Source of the DNA: Betaproteobacteria bacterium RIFCSPLOWO2_12_FULL_68_19
GTDB lineage: Bacteria > Pseudomonadota > Gammaproteobacteria > Burkholderiales > SG8-39
Reading direction: 5' to 3'
Assembly: GCA_001772055.1 (NCBI GenBank)
Contig: MERP01000001.1
Location: forward strand, 1 to 35,104
Length of the DNA stretch: 35,104 bases
The notes below the pieces were generated by a model that was given only the letters and a program-made list of their open reading frames with translations, did not search any database and was not told the origin of the DNA. A program made the position numbers and the translations under genes. Shown here in pieces: positions 15,782 through 23,362 of this stretch (position 1 is its first letter; each line of letters starts with the position of its first letter).

Positions 15782-16978
15782 ATGATCGTGGAAGTGAAGG
15801 TGCCGCAGCTCTCGGAGTCGGTCGCCGAGGCGACGCTGCTCGACTGGCACAAGAAGGAAGGCGAGGCGGTCGCGCGCGACGAGAACCTGATCGACATCGA
15901 GACCGACAAGGTGGTGCTCGAGCTGCCCGCGCCCGCCGACGGCGTGCTGGTGAAGATCCTGAAGAAGGCGCGCGACGCGGTCGGCTCGGGCGACGTCATC
16001 GCCCAGATCGACACCGAAGGAAAAGCAGCTGCTGTTAGACAACCGGCTGAGCAGCCCCCGGCCCCCAGGCCTCAACCCGCTTCAAGACCCGTGATGCCTG
16101 CCGCGCAGAAGATCGCCGCGGAAAAGGGCATCGACACTTCCAAGATCCTCGGCACCGGCCGCGACGGCCGCGTGACGAAGGGGGACGTGCTGGAGCAGGT
16201 GGGCAAGGTTTCTGCACAAAAAGCATCTCCGCTCCCGCAGACCCCGCCTCCGGTCGACATCGAGCAGCTCACCACCGGCCGGCCGGAGCAGCGCGTGCCG
16301 ATGTCGCGCCTGCGCCAGCGCGTGGCCGAGCGCCTGGTGCAGTCGCAATCGACCGCCGCCATCCTCACCACCTTCAACGAGGTGAACATGGCGCCGGTGA
16401 TCGAGATGCGCAAGCGCTACCAGGAGCGCTTCGAGAAGGAGCACGGCGTGCGCCTGGGCTTCATGTCCTTCTTCGTCAAGGCCTCGGTGCATGCGCTGAA
16501 GCGCTTCCCGGTGGTGAACGCCTCGATCGACGGCAGCGACATCGTCTACCACGGCTACTTCGACATCGGCGTCGCGGTTGGCAGCCCGCGCGGGCTGGTG
16601 GTGCCGATCCTGCGCGACGCCGAGCGCATGAGCTTCGCCGAGATCGAGAAGAAGATCGGCGACTTCGGCAAGCGCGCGCAGGACGGCAAGCTCGCGATCG
16701 AGGAGCTCACCGGCGGCACCTTCTCGATCTCCAACGGCGGGGTGTTCGGCTCGATGCTGTCCACGCCGATCATCAACCCGCCGCAGTCGGCGATCCTGGG
16801 CGTGCACGCCACCAAGGACCGGGCGGTGGTGGAGGGCGGCCAGGTGGTGGTGCGGCCGATGAACTACCTCGCGCTCTCCTACGACCACCGCATCATCGAC
16901 GGCCGCGAAGCAGTTTTATTCTTAATAAGTATTAAAGAAGCACTGGAAGATCCGGCCCGGCTGGTGCTCGAGATCTGA
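15782..16978 (+). CDS. sucB: 2-oxoglutarate dehydrogenase E2 (dihydrolipoyl succinyltransferase)
   Basis: Lipoyl motif [13 protein letters not shown], Pro/Ala linker, catalytic [16 protein letters not shown]. Confidence 0.97.
   Translation: MIVEVKVPQLSESVAEATLLDWHKKEGEAVARDENLIDIETDKVVLELPAPADGVLVKILKKARDAVGSGDVIAQIDTEGKAAAVRQPAEQPPAPRPQPASRPVMPAAQKIAAEKGIDTSKILGTGRDGRVTKGDVLEQVGKVSAQKASPLPQTPPPVDIEQLTTGRPEQRVPMSRLRQRVAERLVQSQSTAAILTTFNEVNMAPVIEMRKRYQERFEKEHGVRLGFMSFFVKASVHALKRFPVVNASIDGSDIVYHGYFDIGVAVGSPRGLVVPILRDAERMSFAEIEKKIGDFGKRAQDGKLAIEELTGGTFSISNGGVFGSMLSTPIINPPQSAILGVHATKDRAVVEGGQVVVRPMNYLALSYDHRIIDGREAVLFLISIKEALEDPARLVLEI
16919..16939. repeat. AT-rich hairpin inside the sucB 3' end
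   Basis: TTCTTAAT-AAGT-ATTAAAGAA, 8 bp with one bulge. Confidence 0.75.
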
Positions 16979-17292
16979 TGTCGACCGCCGACGAGCTCGA
17001 CAAGCTGCACCAGCTGCTCGCCAAGGGCGCCCTGACCCAGGGGGAGTTCGAGCAGGCGAAGGCGCGCCTGCTCGCTGCCGCGCCCGGACCCGGCGCCGGG
17101 CTCGCCATCAACCGCCTGCGCCGCTCGGCGACGGACCGGTGGATCGCAGGCGTCTGCGGCGGCATCGCGCGGCTCACCGGCGTGGAAAGCTGGATCTGGC
17201 GCATGCTCTTCGTACTCGGCCTGGTGTTCGGCGGCTTCACGGTGTTCGTCTACATCGTCCTTTGGATCTTCGTTCCCCGTGAAGAGCTTTGA
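16978..17292 (+). CDS. PspC-domain membrane protein with N-terminal SHOCT-like helix
   Basis: LDKLHQLLAKGALTQGEFEQAKARLL (SHOCT-like) then RSATDRWIAGVCGGIARLTGVESWIWRMLFVLGLVFGGFTVFVYIVLWIFVP (PspC). Overlaps sucB by 1 bp and lpdA by 14 bp. Confidence 0.85.
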   Translation: MSTADELDKLHQLLAKGALTQGEFEQAKARLLAAAPGPGAGLAINRLRRSATDRWIAGVCGGIARLTGVESWIWRMLFVLGLVFGGFTVFVYIVLWIFVPREEL

Positions 17293-18694
17293 CGTCGTCG
17301 TCATCGGCGCGGGGCCGGGCGGCTACATCGCCGCGATCCGTGCTGCTCAGTTAGGAATGAGTGTCGGTTGTATCGAGCAGTGGAAAACCCCGAAAGGGGA
17401 CTTCGCGCTCGGCGGCACCTGCCTCAACGTCGGCTGCATCCCTTCCAAGGCCCTGCTCGAGTCCTCCGAGAACTACGAGCGGGTGCTGCACCAGTTCAAG
17501 GCCCACGGCATCACCGCGAGCGGGGTGAAGTTCGACCTGAAGACGATGCTGGAGCGCAAGGACAGGATCGTCGGCAAGATGACCTCCGGCATCGCCGGCC
17601 TGTTCAAGAAAAACAAGGTCACGTGGCTCCAGGGCCACGGCAAGCTCGTCTCCGGGGGAACGACCTGGAAGATCGAGGTCGATTCCGAAACCGTCGAGGC
17701 GAAGAACGTCATCATTGCGACCGGCTCCAAGGCCCGGCACCTCCCTGGCATCCCGGTCGACAACAAGCTGATCTGCGACAACGAGGGCGCGCTCGCCTTC
17801 GACTCGGTGCCGCCGCGCCTCGGGGTCATCGGGGCCGGCGTGATCGGCCTGGAGCTCGGCAGCGTCTGGCGCCGGCTCGGCTCCACGGTCAAGGTCCTGG
17901 AGGCGCTTCCCACGTTTCTCGGCGCCGCCGACGAGACCGTCGCCCAGGAGGCCTGGAAGATCTTCACCAAGGGCCAAGGCCTCGACATCGAGCTTGGGGT
18001 GACGATTTCCGGTGTGAAGGAGTCAAAGAAAGGGTTGTCAATTCAGTACAGTACGAAGGAAGGCTCAAGTAAAATATTCGATTGCGATCGGCTCATCGTT
18101 TCGGTCGGCCGGGTGCCCAACACCGACGGCCTGGGGGCGGAAAACATCGGCCTGAAGCTCGACCCCAAGGGGTTCATCGAAGTCGACAAGAACTGCCGCA
18201 CCGCGCTGCCGCGCGTGTACGCCGTGGGAGATGTGGTGCGCGGGCCGATGCTCGCCCACAAGGGGGAGGACGAGGGCGTGATGGTGGCAGAGATCATCGC
18301 CGGCCAGCACGGGCACGTGAACTACGACGCCATCCCCTGGGTGATCTACACCGCGCCCGAGATCGCCTGGGTGGGCAAGACCGAGCAGCGGCTCAAGGCC
18401 GAAGGCGTCGCCTATCGCGCCGGGCGCTTCCCCTTCGCCTACAACGGGCGCGCGCTCGGCCGCGAGGAGCCCGAGGGCTTCGTCAAGATCCTCGCCGACG
18501 CAGGCAGCGACCGCATCCTCGGGGTGCACGCGATCGGCAGCCTGGCGAGCGAGCTGATCGCCGAGGCGGTGGTGGCGATGGAGTTCGGCGCCTCCTCGGA
18601 GGACATCGCGCGCATCTGCCACGCCCATCCTTCGATGTCCGAGGTCATGCGCGAGGCCGCGCTAGCGGTGGACAAGAGGTCGCTGAACGGGTAG
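17279..18694 (+). CDS. lpdA: Dihydrolipoyl dehydrogenase (GTG start)
   Basis: FDVVVIGAGPGGYIAAIRAAQLG, GGTCLNVGCIPSKALL, YAVGDVVRGPMLAHKGEDEG, HAHPSMSEVMREAAL. Confidence 0.97.
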   Translation: MKSFDVVVIGAGPGGYIAAIRAAQLGMSVGCIEQWKTPKGDFALGGTCLNVGCIPSKALLESSENYERVLHQFKAHGITASGVKFDLKTMLERKDRIVGKMTSGIAGLFKKNKVTWLQGHGKLVSGGTTWKIEVDSETVEAKNVIIATGSKARHLPGIPVDNKLICDNEGALAFDSVPPRLGVIGAGVIGLELGSVWRRLGSTVKVLEALPTFLGAADETVAQEAWKIFTKGQGLDIELGVTISGVKESKKGLSIQYSTKEGSSKIFDCDRLIVSVGRVPNTDGLGAENIGLKLDPKGFIEVDKNCRTALPRVYAVGDVVRGPMLAHKGEDEGVMVAEIIAGQHGHVNYDAIPWVIYTAPEIAWVGKTEQRLKAEGVAYRAGRFPFAYNGRALGREEPEGFVKILADAGSDRILGVHAIGSLASELIAEAVVAMEFGASSEDIARICHAHPSMSEVMREAALAVDKRSLNG

Positions 18695-18696
18695 CC

Positions 18697-20175
18697 GTGG
18701 CGGACCGCGCCACCCTGGGCGTAGGAGGCCTGTTCCTTATGCTCGGGACGATCTTCGGCGGAGTCGCGCTGTACCTGTGGAGCGCGCTCGAGGAGCGGCA
18801 GGTTGCCGCCGAGGGGCGAACCGCGCGCGCCGAGCTGGTGCGCAAGTACGTAATCGCCGACCGCGCCAGCGGCACCATCGTGCGGCCGGAGTACCGCGTG
18901 CACTACCGCTTCACCCCCGAGCAGGGCTCGCCCGTCTCGGCGAGCGCCGCGATCGACGAGGCGCTCTGGCGGCGGCTCAGCCCGGGCGATGCGCTCGAGG
19001 TGCGCTATCTCAGGGAAGATCCCGCGGCACATCGCGTGGAAGGCCAGCAGCGCGACCTCATCCTGCCGATCGTGTTCGGGCTCGTCGGCGTGGTGTTCGC
19101 GCCGCTCGGGATCTGCCTCATCCTCGGCCGCGCTCCGGTGCCGTCGGGCTTTGCCGCCTGGGTCGCGCGCTCGCCGGCCCACGCGCTCGACATCATCGGC
19201 GCGCTGTTCTTCCTGCCTTTCGCGGGCGGCGGCGTTTTCTGGCTCGGCGCCGTGCAGTCCGAGCAGGCGCTTTTCGAGGCGCGCGGCCAGCAGGCCGAGG
19301 CTACGGTGCTCTCCAAGGCCATCGTCAAGAAATCGAGCGGCAGCTCGAGCGGCCCGGGCCGCAGCCGCTCGCAATCGACGCATTACCAGGTCACCTACCG
19401 CTTCCAGGGCGATTCCGGCGAGGAAATCGTCGGGACGAGCGAGCTCGACGTCGACGAATGGGAGCGGCTGAAGGAGCGCGCGCCGGTCGCGGTCACGTAT
19501 GTCGCGGGCAGCCCGTGGCTGCATCGCGTGCAGGGGTGGGAGCCGAGCTGGGTCGCGCCGATCCTCTTCCTCGTCATTGGCGGCGCGGGCGTGCTCGCCT
19601 GCGGCGGGGTTGCCTGGTGGGGCCGCAGCCGGCCGGCGGCGCGCAGGAAAGCGCCCAGGCCGACGCCGGTAGCGCCAGCCCTGTCCCCCGCAGTACAAAA
19701 GGGAACCCCGAAGCCCGCTCGCGGCTGGTGGTGGGGCGCCGGCATCGGCGCGGTGTTCTTCTTTGCCGGCTGCGGCGCCACCATCGACGGCATCGGCGAG
19801 CTTCTCAGGGAGCGGCGGTATGCGGCCCAAGGCAAAAACGCCGAGGCGCGTATCGTTTCCAAGCAGGTCGATGAGGCGCAGCGGGGCGGGCGCAGCCGCA
19901 CCGAATACGTGGCGCTCTACCGTTTCGACACCCCCGAGGGCGCGAAGGGCGAGGGGCGAGCCGTGCTCGAGGTCGCCGCCTGGGAAGCCGCCCGCCCGGG
20001 CGATCGCCTCGCCGTGCGCTACCTCCCGGGAGAGCCGGGCAGCAGCCGCCCGGTGGGCGAGGGCGGCTGGGCGTACGGCATCATCATCAGCATCGTCGGG
20101 CCGCTCTTCGCCCTGATCGGGGCTTTCCTTGCCTGGGGTGCCTGGCTCGCCCGCCACGACAGCGATGGCCGATAA
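18697..20175 (+). CDS. DUF3592-like membrane protein with three tandem modules
   Basis: GTG start directly after lpdA. Three units of TM helix, beta-rich domain containing Y-YRF/LYRF, and a VRYLREDP/VTYVAGSP/VRYLPGEP tail. Confidence 0.75.
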   Translation: MADRATLGVGGLFLMLGTIFGGVALYLWSALEERQVAAEGRTARAELVRKYVIADRASGTIVRPEYRVHYRFTPEQGSPVSASAAIDEALWRRLSPGDALEVRYLREDPAAHRVEGQQRDLILPIVFGLVGVVFAPLGICLILGRAPVPSGFAAWVARSPAHALDIIGALFFLPFAGGGVFWLGAVQSEQALFEARGQQAEATVLSKAIVKKSSGSSSGPGRSRSQSTHYQVTYRFQGDSGEEIVGTSELDVDEWERLKERAPVAVTYVAGSPWLHRVQGWEPSWVAPILFLVIGGAGVLACGGVAWWGRSRPAARRKAPRPTPVAPALSPAVQKGTPKPARGWWWGAGIGAVFFFAGCGATIDGIGELLRERRYAAQGKNAEARIVSKQVDEAQRGGRSRTEYVALYRFDTPEGAKGEGRAVLEVAAWEAARPGDRLAVRYLPGEPGSSRPVGEGGWAYGIIISIVGPLFALIGAFLAWGAWLARHDSDGR

Positions 20176-21259
20176 GCAGGACGTTGTCTCGGTCTACGAG
20201 CAGAGCCTGAGCAAGCGCGGCTTTGTCTCCGACCCTTCCCAGCGGCTCGCGGTCGAGCGGCTGCAGCGCCTGTACGAGGAGTGGAGCGCGTACAAGGCGA
20301 GGCGCGATACCGCGCTGAAGCGGCTGCTGGTCAAGCCGCCGCTGCCCAAGGGCGTGTATCTGTGGGGGCCGGTGGGGCGCGGCAAGAGCTTCCTCATGGA
20401 CGCCTTCTACCTGTGCGTGCCGCTGGTGCGCAAGCGCCGCGTGCATTTCCACCACTTCATGCGCGAGATCCATCGCGAGCTCGACGCGGTGAAGGGCACC
20501 GAGGACCCGATCGCCGAAGTGGCGGCGAGGACCGCGCGACGACATCGACTGGTTTGCTTTGACGAGTTCCACGTGTCGGACATCGCCGACGCGATGATCC
20601 TGGGCCGCTTCCTCGAGCAGGCGATGGAGCGCGGCGTCGAGTTCGTGATGACTTCCAACTATCCGCCCGGCGGCCTGTACCCGAACGGGCTGCAGCGCAG
20701 CCGCTTCCTGCCGGCGATCGAGCTCATCAAGAGCCGGCTCGACGTGGTGCGAGTCGACAACGGCACCGACTACCGGCGGCTGAAGATGGAGCGCGTCAGG
20801 GTCTACCATGTCGGCCCGGACAGCGAAACGGAGCTGGAAAACGTCTTCCAGGAGCTCAAGGACGTCGAGGAGGAGCGCCAGGCGCTCGACGTCGAGGGGC
20901 GCACCATTGCCTACCGCCGGCGCTCCGGCGGCGTGGTGTGGTTCGATTTCCGCGTGCTGTGCGGCGGGCCGCGCTCGTACGCCGATTACGTGGATCTCGC
21001 GAAGCGCTTCCATGCCGTGGTCCTGTCCGGCGTGCCGCGCCTGTCGGCCAGGCAGTCCGACGCGGCGCGGCGCTTCACCTGGCTGGTCGACGTCCTGTAC
21101 GACGAGCGCGTCAAGCTGATCGTCTCGGCCGAGGCGCCGCCCGAGGAGCTGTTCACCGAGGGGGAGAGCGCGGCCGAGTTCCAGCGCGCCGTCAGCCGCC
21201 TGCACGAGATGCAGGCGGCGCAATATCGCCGGCTGCCGGCGCGCCGCGGCAGTCAGTAA
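20165..21259 (+). CDS. zapE: Cell division protein ZapE (AFG1-like ATPase)
   Basis: KGVYLWGPVGRGKSFLMDAFY (Walker A), LVCFDEFHVSDIADAMILGRF (Walker B), TSNYPPGGLYPNGLQRSRFLPAI. Confidence 0.96.
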   Translation: MADKQDVVSVYEQSLSKRGFVSDPSQRLAVERLQRLYEEWSAYKARRDTALKRLLVKPPLPKGVYLWGPVGRGKSFLMDAFYLCVPLVRKRRVHFHHFMREIHRELDAVKGTEDPIAEVAARTARRHRLVCFDEFHVSDIADAMILGRFLEQAMERGVEFVMTSNYPPGGLYPNGLQRSRFLPAIELIKSRLDVVRVDNGTDYRRLKMERVRVYHVGPDSETELENVFQELKDVEEERQALDVEGRTIAYRRRSGGVVWFDFRVLCGGPRSYADYVDLAKRFHAVVLSGVPRLSARQSDAARRFTWLVDVLYDERVKLIVSAEAPPEELFTEGESAAEFQRAVSRLHEMQAAQYRRLPARRGSQ

Positions 21260-21268
21260 AATTACCCC

Positions 21269-22264
21269 ATGCAGAAATTCAAGGCCTTCAGGCTGGAAGA
21301 GATCGACCGCAAGATCCGCGCAGGCTTCGTCGAGATGGCGCTCGAGGAGCTCGATCCCGGCGAGGTGGTGGTGCGCGTGGCCTACTCCGACGTCAACTAC
21401 AAGGACGCGCTGGCGGCGACCGGCAAGGGAAGGATCCTGAGAAGGCAAGCGTGCATCGGCGGCATCGACTTCTCCGGCACCGTGGTGAGCTCCGGCGATT
21501 CGCGCTTCGTCAAGGGCGACGCGGTGCTCGCGGTGGGCTTCGACCTCGGCGTCGCCCACCATGGCGGCTACGCGCAGTACGCGCGCGTGCCGGCCGAGTG
21601 GCTGGTCAAGCTGCCGCACGGCATGTCGCTGTGGGAGGCGATGGCCTTCGGCACCGCCGGCTTCACCGCCGGCCTGGGCATCGTGCGCATGGAGCAGAAC
21701 GGGCTCAGGCCGGACAACGGCCCGGTGATCGTGGACGGCGCGACCGGCGGGGTCGGCTCGATCGCCATTGCCTCCCTGGCGAAGCTCGGCTACGAGGTGG
21801 TCGCGCTGACCGGGAAGGCGAACGAGGCGGACTGGCTGAAGAAGCTCGGGGCCAAGGAGATCAAGCTAAGAAGCGAAATTGATTTTTCGAAAGTCAAACC
21901 CCTCGACAGGGCGACCTGGGCCGGCGCGGTGGACAACCTGGGCGGCGAGGTGCTGGCGTGGATGGCGAGCACCATGAAGGTGAACGGAGTGATCGCTTCG
22001 ATCGGCCTCGCCGCGAGCCCGAACCTCAATACCACGGTCATGCCCTTCATCCTGCGCGGCGTGAGCCTGCTCGGCGTCAACTCGACCGAGGCGCCCTCGC
22101 CCGAGCTGCGCCGCGAGGTGTGGCGCCGGCTCGGCTCGGACATGAAGCCGCCGCTGCTCAAGGAAATGTGCCGCACCATCGCCTTCGCCGAGCTGCCGAA
22201 GGTTTTCGGCGACTTCATCGACGCCAAGGTCAGCCGCCGGGTGGTCGTCGACCTGAGCGAGTGA
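21269..22264 (+). CDS. acuI: AcuI/YhdH-family acrylyl-CoA reductase (MDR superfamily)
   Basis: YSDVNYKDALAATGKGRILRRQACIGGIDFSGTVVSS, VDGATGGVGSIAIASLAKLGYEV, GVNSTEAP. Confidence 0.88.
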   Translation: MQKFKAFRLEEIDRKIRAGFVEMALEELDPGEVVVRVAYSDVNYKDALAATGKGRILRRQACIGGIDFSGTVVSSGDSRFVKGDAVLAVGFDLGVAHHGGYAQYARVPAEWLVKLPHGMSLWEAMAFGTAGFTAGLGIVRMEQNGLRPDNGPVIVDGATGGVGSIAIASLAKLGYEVVALTGKANEADWLKKLGAKEIKLRSEIDFSKVKPLDRATWAGAVDNLGGEVLAWMASTMKVNGVIASIGLAASPNLNTTVMPFILRGVSLLGVNSTEAPSPELRREVWRRLGSDMKPPLLKEMCRTIAFAELPKVFGDFIDAKVSRRVVVDLSE

Positions 22265-22273
22265 AACTGTGAC

Positions 22274-22322
22274 GCATGACCTAGTGGGGCGCTTGCCAGG
22301 GCGCCCACACTAGGCGCATGCA
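22274..22322 (+). promoter_or_regulatory. Long inverted repeat overlapping the start codon of the REC-GGDEF gene
   Basis: CCTAGTG GGGCGC (22280-22292), loop TTGCCAGG, GCGCCC A CACTAGG (22301-22314): 13 paired bases with one bulged A. Flanking GCATG/CATGC can extend it over the ATG at 22318. Confidence 0.7.
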
Positions 22323-23244
22323 GGCCGGCAGCCTACGCCAGCGGGTCCTGGTGGTGGACGACTCCAAGTTCGTCCGCACCACCTTTCGCAGCATCCTGAG
22401 CACCTCGTTCACGGTGCTCGAGGAGGCGGACGGGGAAGCCGCCTGGGATGTCGTGTCGCGCGACGCGTCGGTGGTGATGGTGTTCACCGATCTCGACATG
22501 CCCCGGCTCGACGGCTTCGGGCTGCTCGGGCGCATCCGCGGCTCGAGCGACGCGCGCGTGCGCACGCTGCCGGTGGCCATCATCACCGGCGACGAGCAGG
22601 CGGCGACGAAGAAGCGCGCGCGCGACGCCGGCGCGAGCTCGTTCATCTCGAAGTCGGCGGACGCGCGCGAGGTCCTGACCCGGATCGAGCGCCTGCTGAA
22701 GATGGTTCGCCCGGCGAGCCCCCCCGCGCCTGCACCTGCCCCCACGACCCGTGACGCGCTTACCGGGGTGCTGACGGCGCGCGGTCTGCTCAGCGAAGGG
22801 CGCAGGTACTACGCTTCCGCCCGCCGGAACGCCACGGAGCTTTCCGTCATGGCGCTGCGCATCGACAGCCACGCGGAGCTCGCGCGGCGCGCGGGCGGCC
22901 AGGTCGCCGAGCAGCTGCTCGCGCAGATCGCCAAGGCGATCCTCGCCGCCTTGCGCTCCGGCGACGCGCTCGGGCGGACCGCGCCGGATACTTTCGTGCT
23001 CCTCGCGCCCGGCGCGGCGGCGGCGCACATGAACGCGGTGGCGCGCCGCTTGCGCGAGCAGCTGGAAGGCGCGCAGGTCGGCTACGCAGGCCAGGCGCTC
23101 AAGATCGCCTGCAGCTTCGGCCTCGCCTCGGCCGCCGTCGACGGCGCCGCCGCCTCCATCGAGGACCTGATGCGGCTCGCCCTGCAGCGCCTCGAGGCGG
23201 CGCCTCGCGCCCCGGCTCGGCCGGGCCTCGGGGAAGATGTCTAG
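22318..23244 (+). CDS. Response regulator receiver plus degenerate GGDEF-like domain
   Basis: REC: VLVVDDSKFVRTTFRSIL, VFTDLDMPRLDGF, VAIITGDEQ. C-terminal diguanylate-cyclase-like fold with TAPDTF where GGDEF is expected. Confidence 0.85.
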   Translation: MQAGSLRQRVLVVDDSKFVRTTFRSILSTSFTVLEEADGEAAWDVVSRDASVVMVFTDLDMPRLDGFGLLGRIRGSSDARVRTLPVAIITGDEQAATKKRARDAGASSFISKSADAREVLTRIERLLKMVRPASPPAPAPAPTTRDALTGVLTARGLLSEGRRYYASARRNATELSVMALRIDSHAELARRAGGQVAEQLLAQIAKAILAALRSGDALGRTAPDTFVLLAPGAAAAHMNAVARRLREQLEGAQVGYAGQALKIACSFGLASAAVDGAAASIEDLMRLALQRLEAAPRAPARPGLGEDV

Positions 23245-23362
23245 CGGGCGCTGCGCGTGCTGGAAGCGGCGAGCCGGAGCCGCCCGGGCGATCGCTCGGA
23301 GGAGCTGCTGCGCCGGCTGCTGGAGATCGCCAAGGCGCTCAAAGCTGGGCAACAATAGTGGC

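Noticed and set aside
16020-16100. AGCAGCTGCT palindrome and GCTGCT/AGCAGC repeats in sucB
   Set aside because: Lies in the Ala/Pro-rich E2 linker, where repetitive codons are expected.
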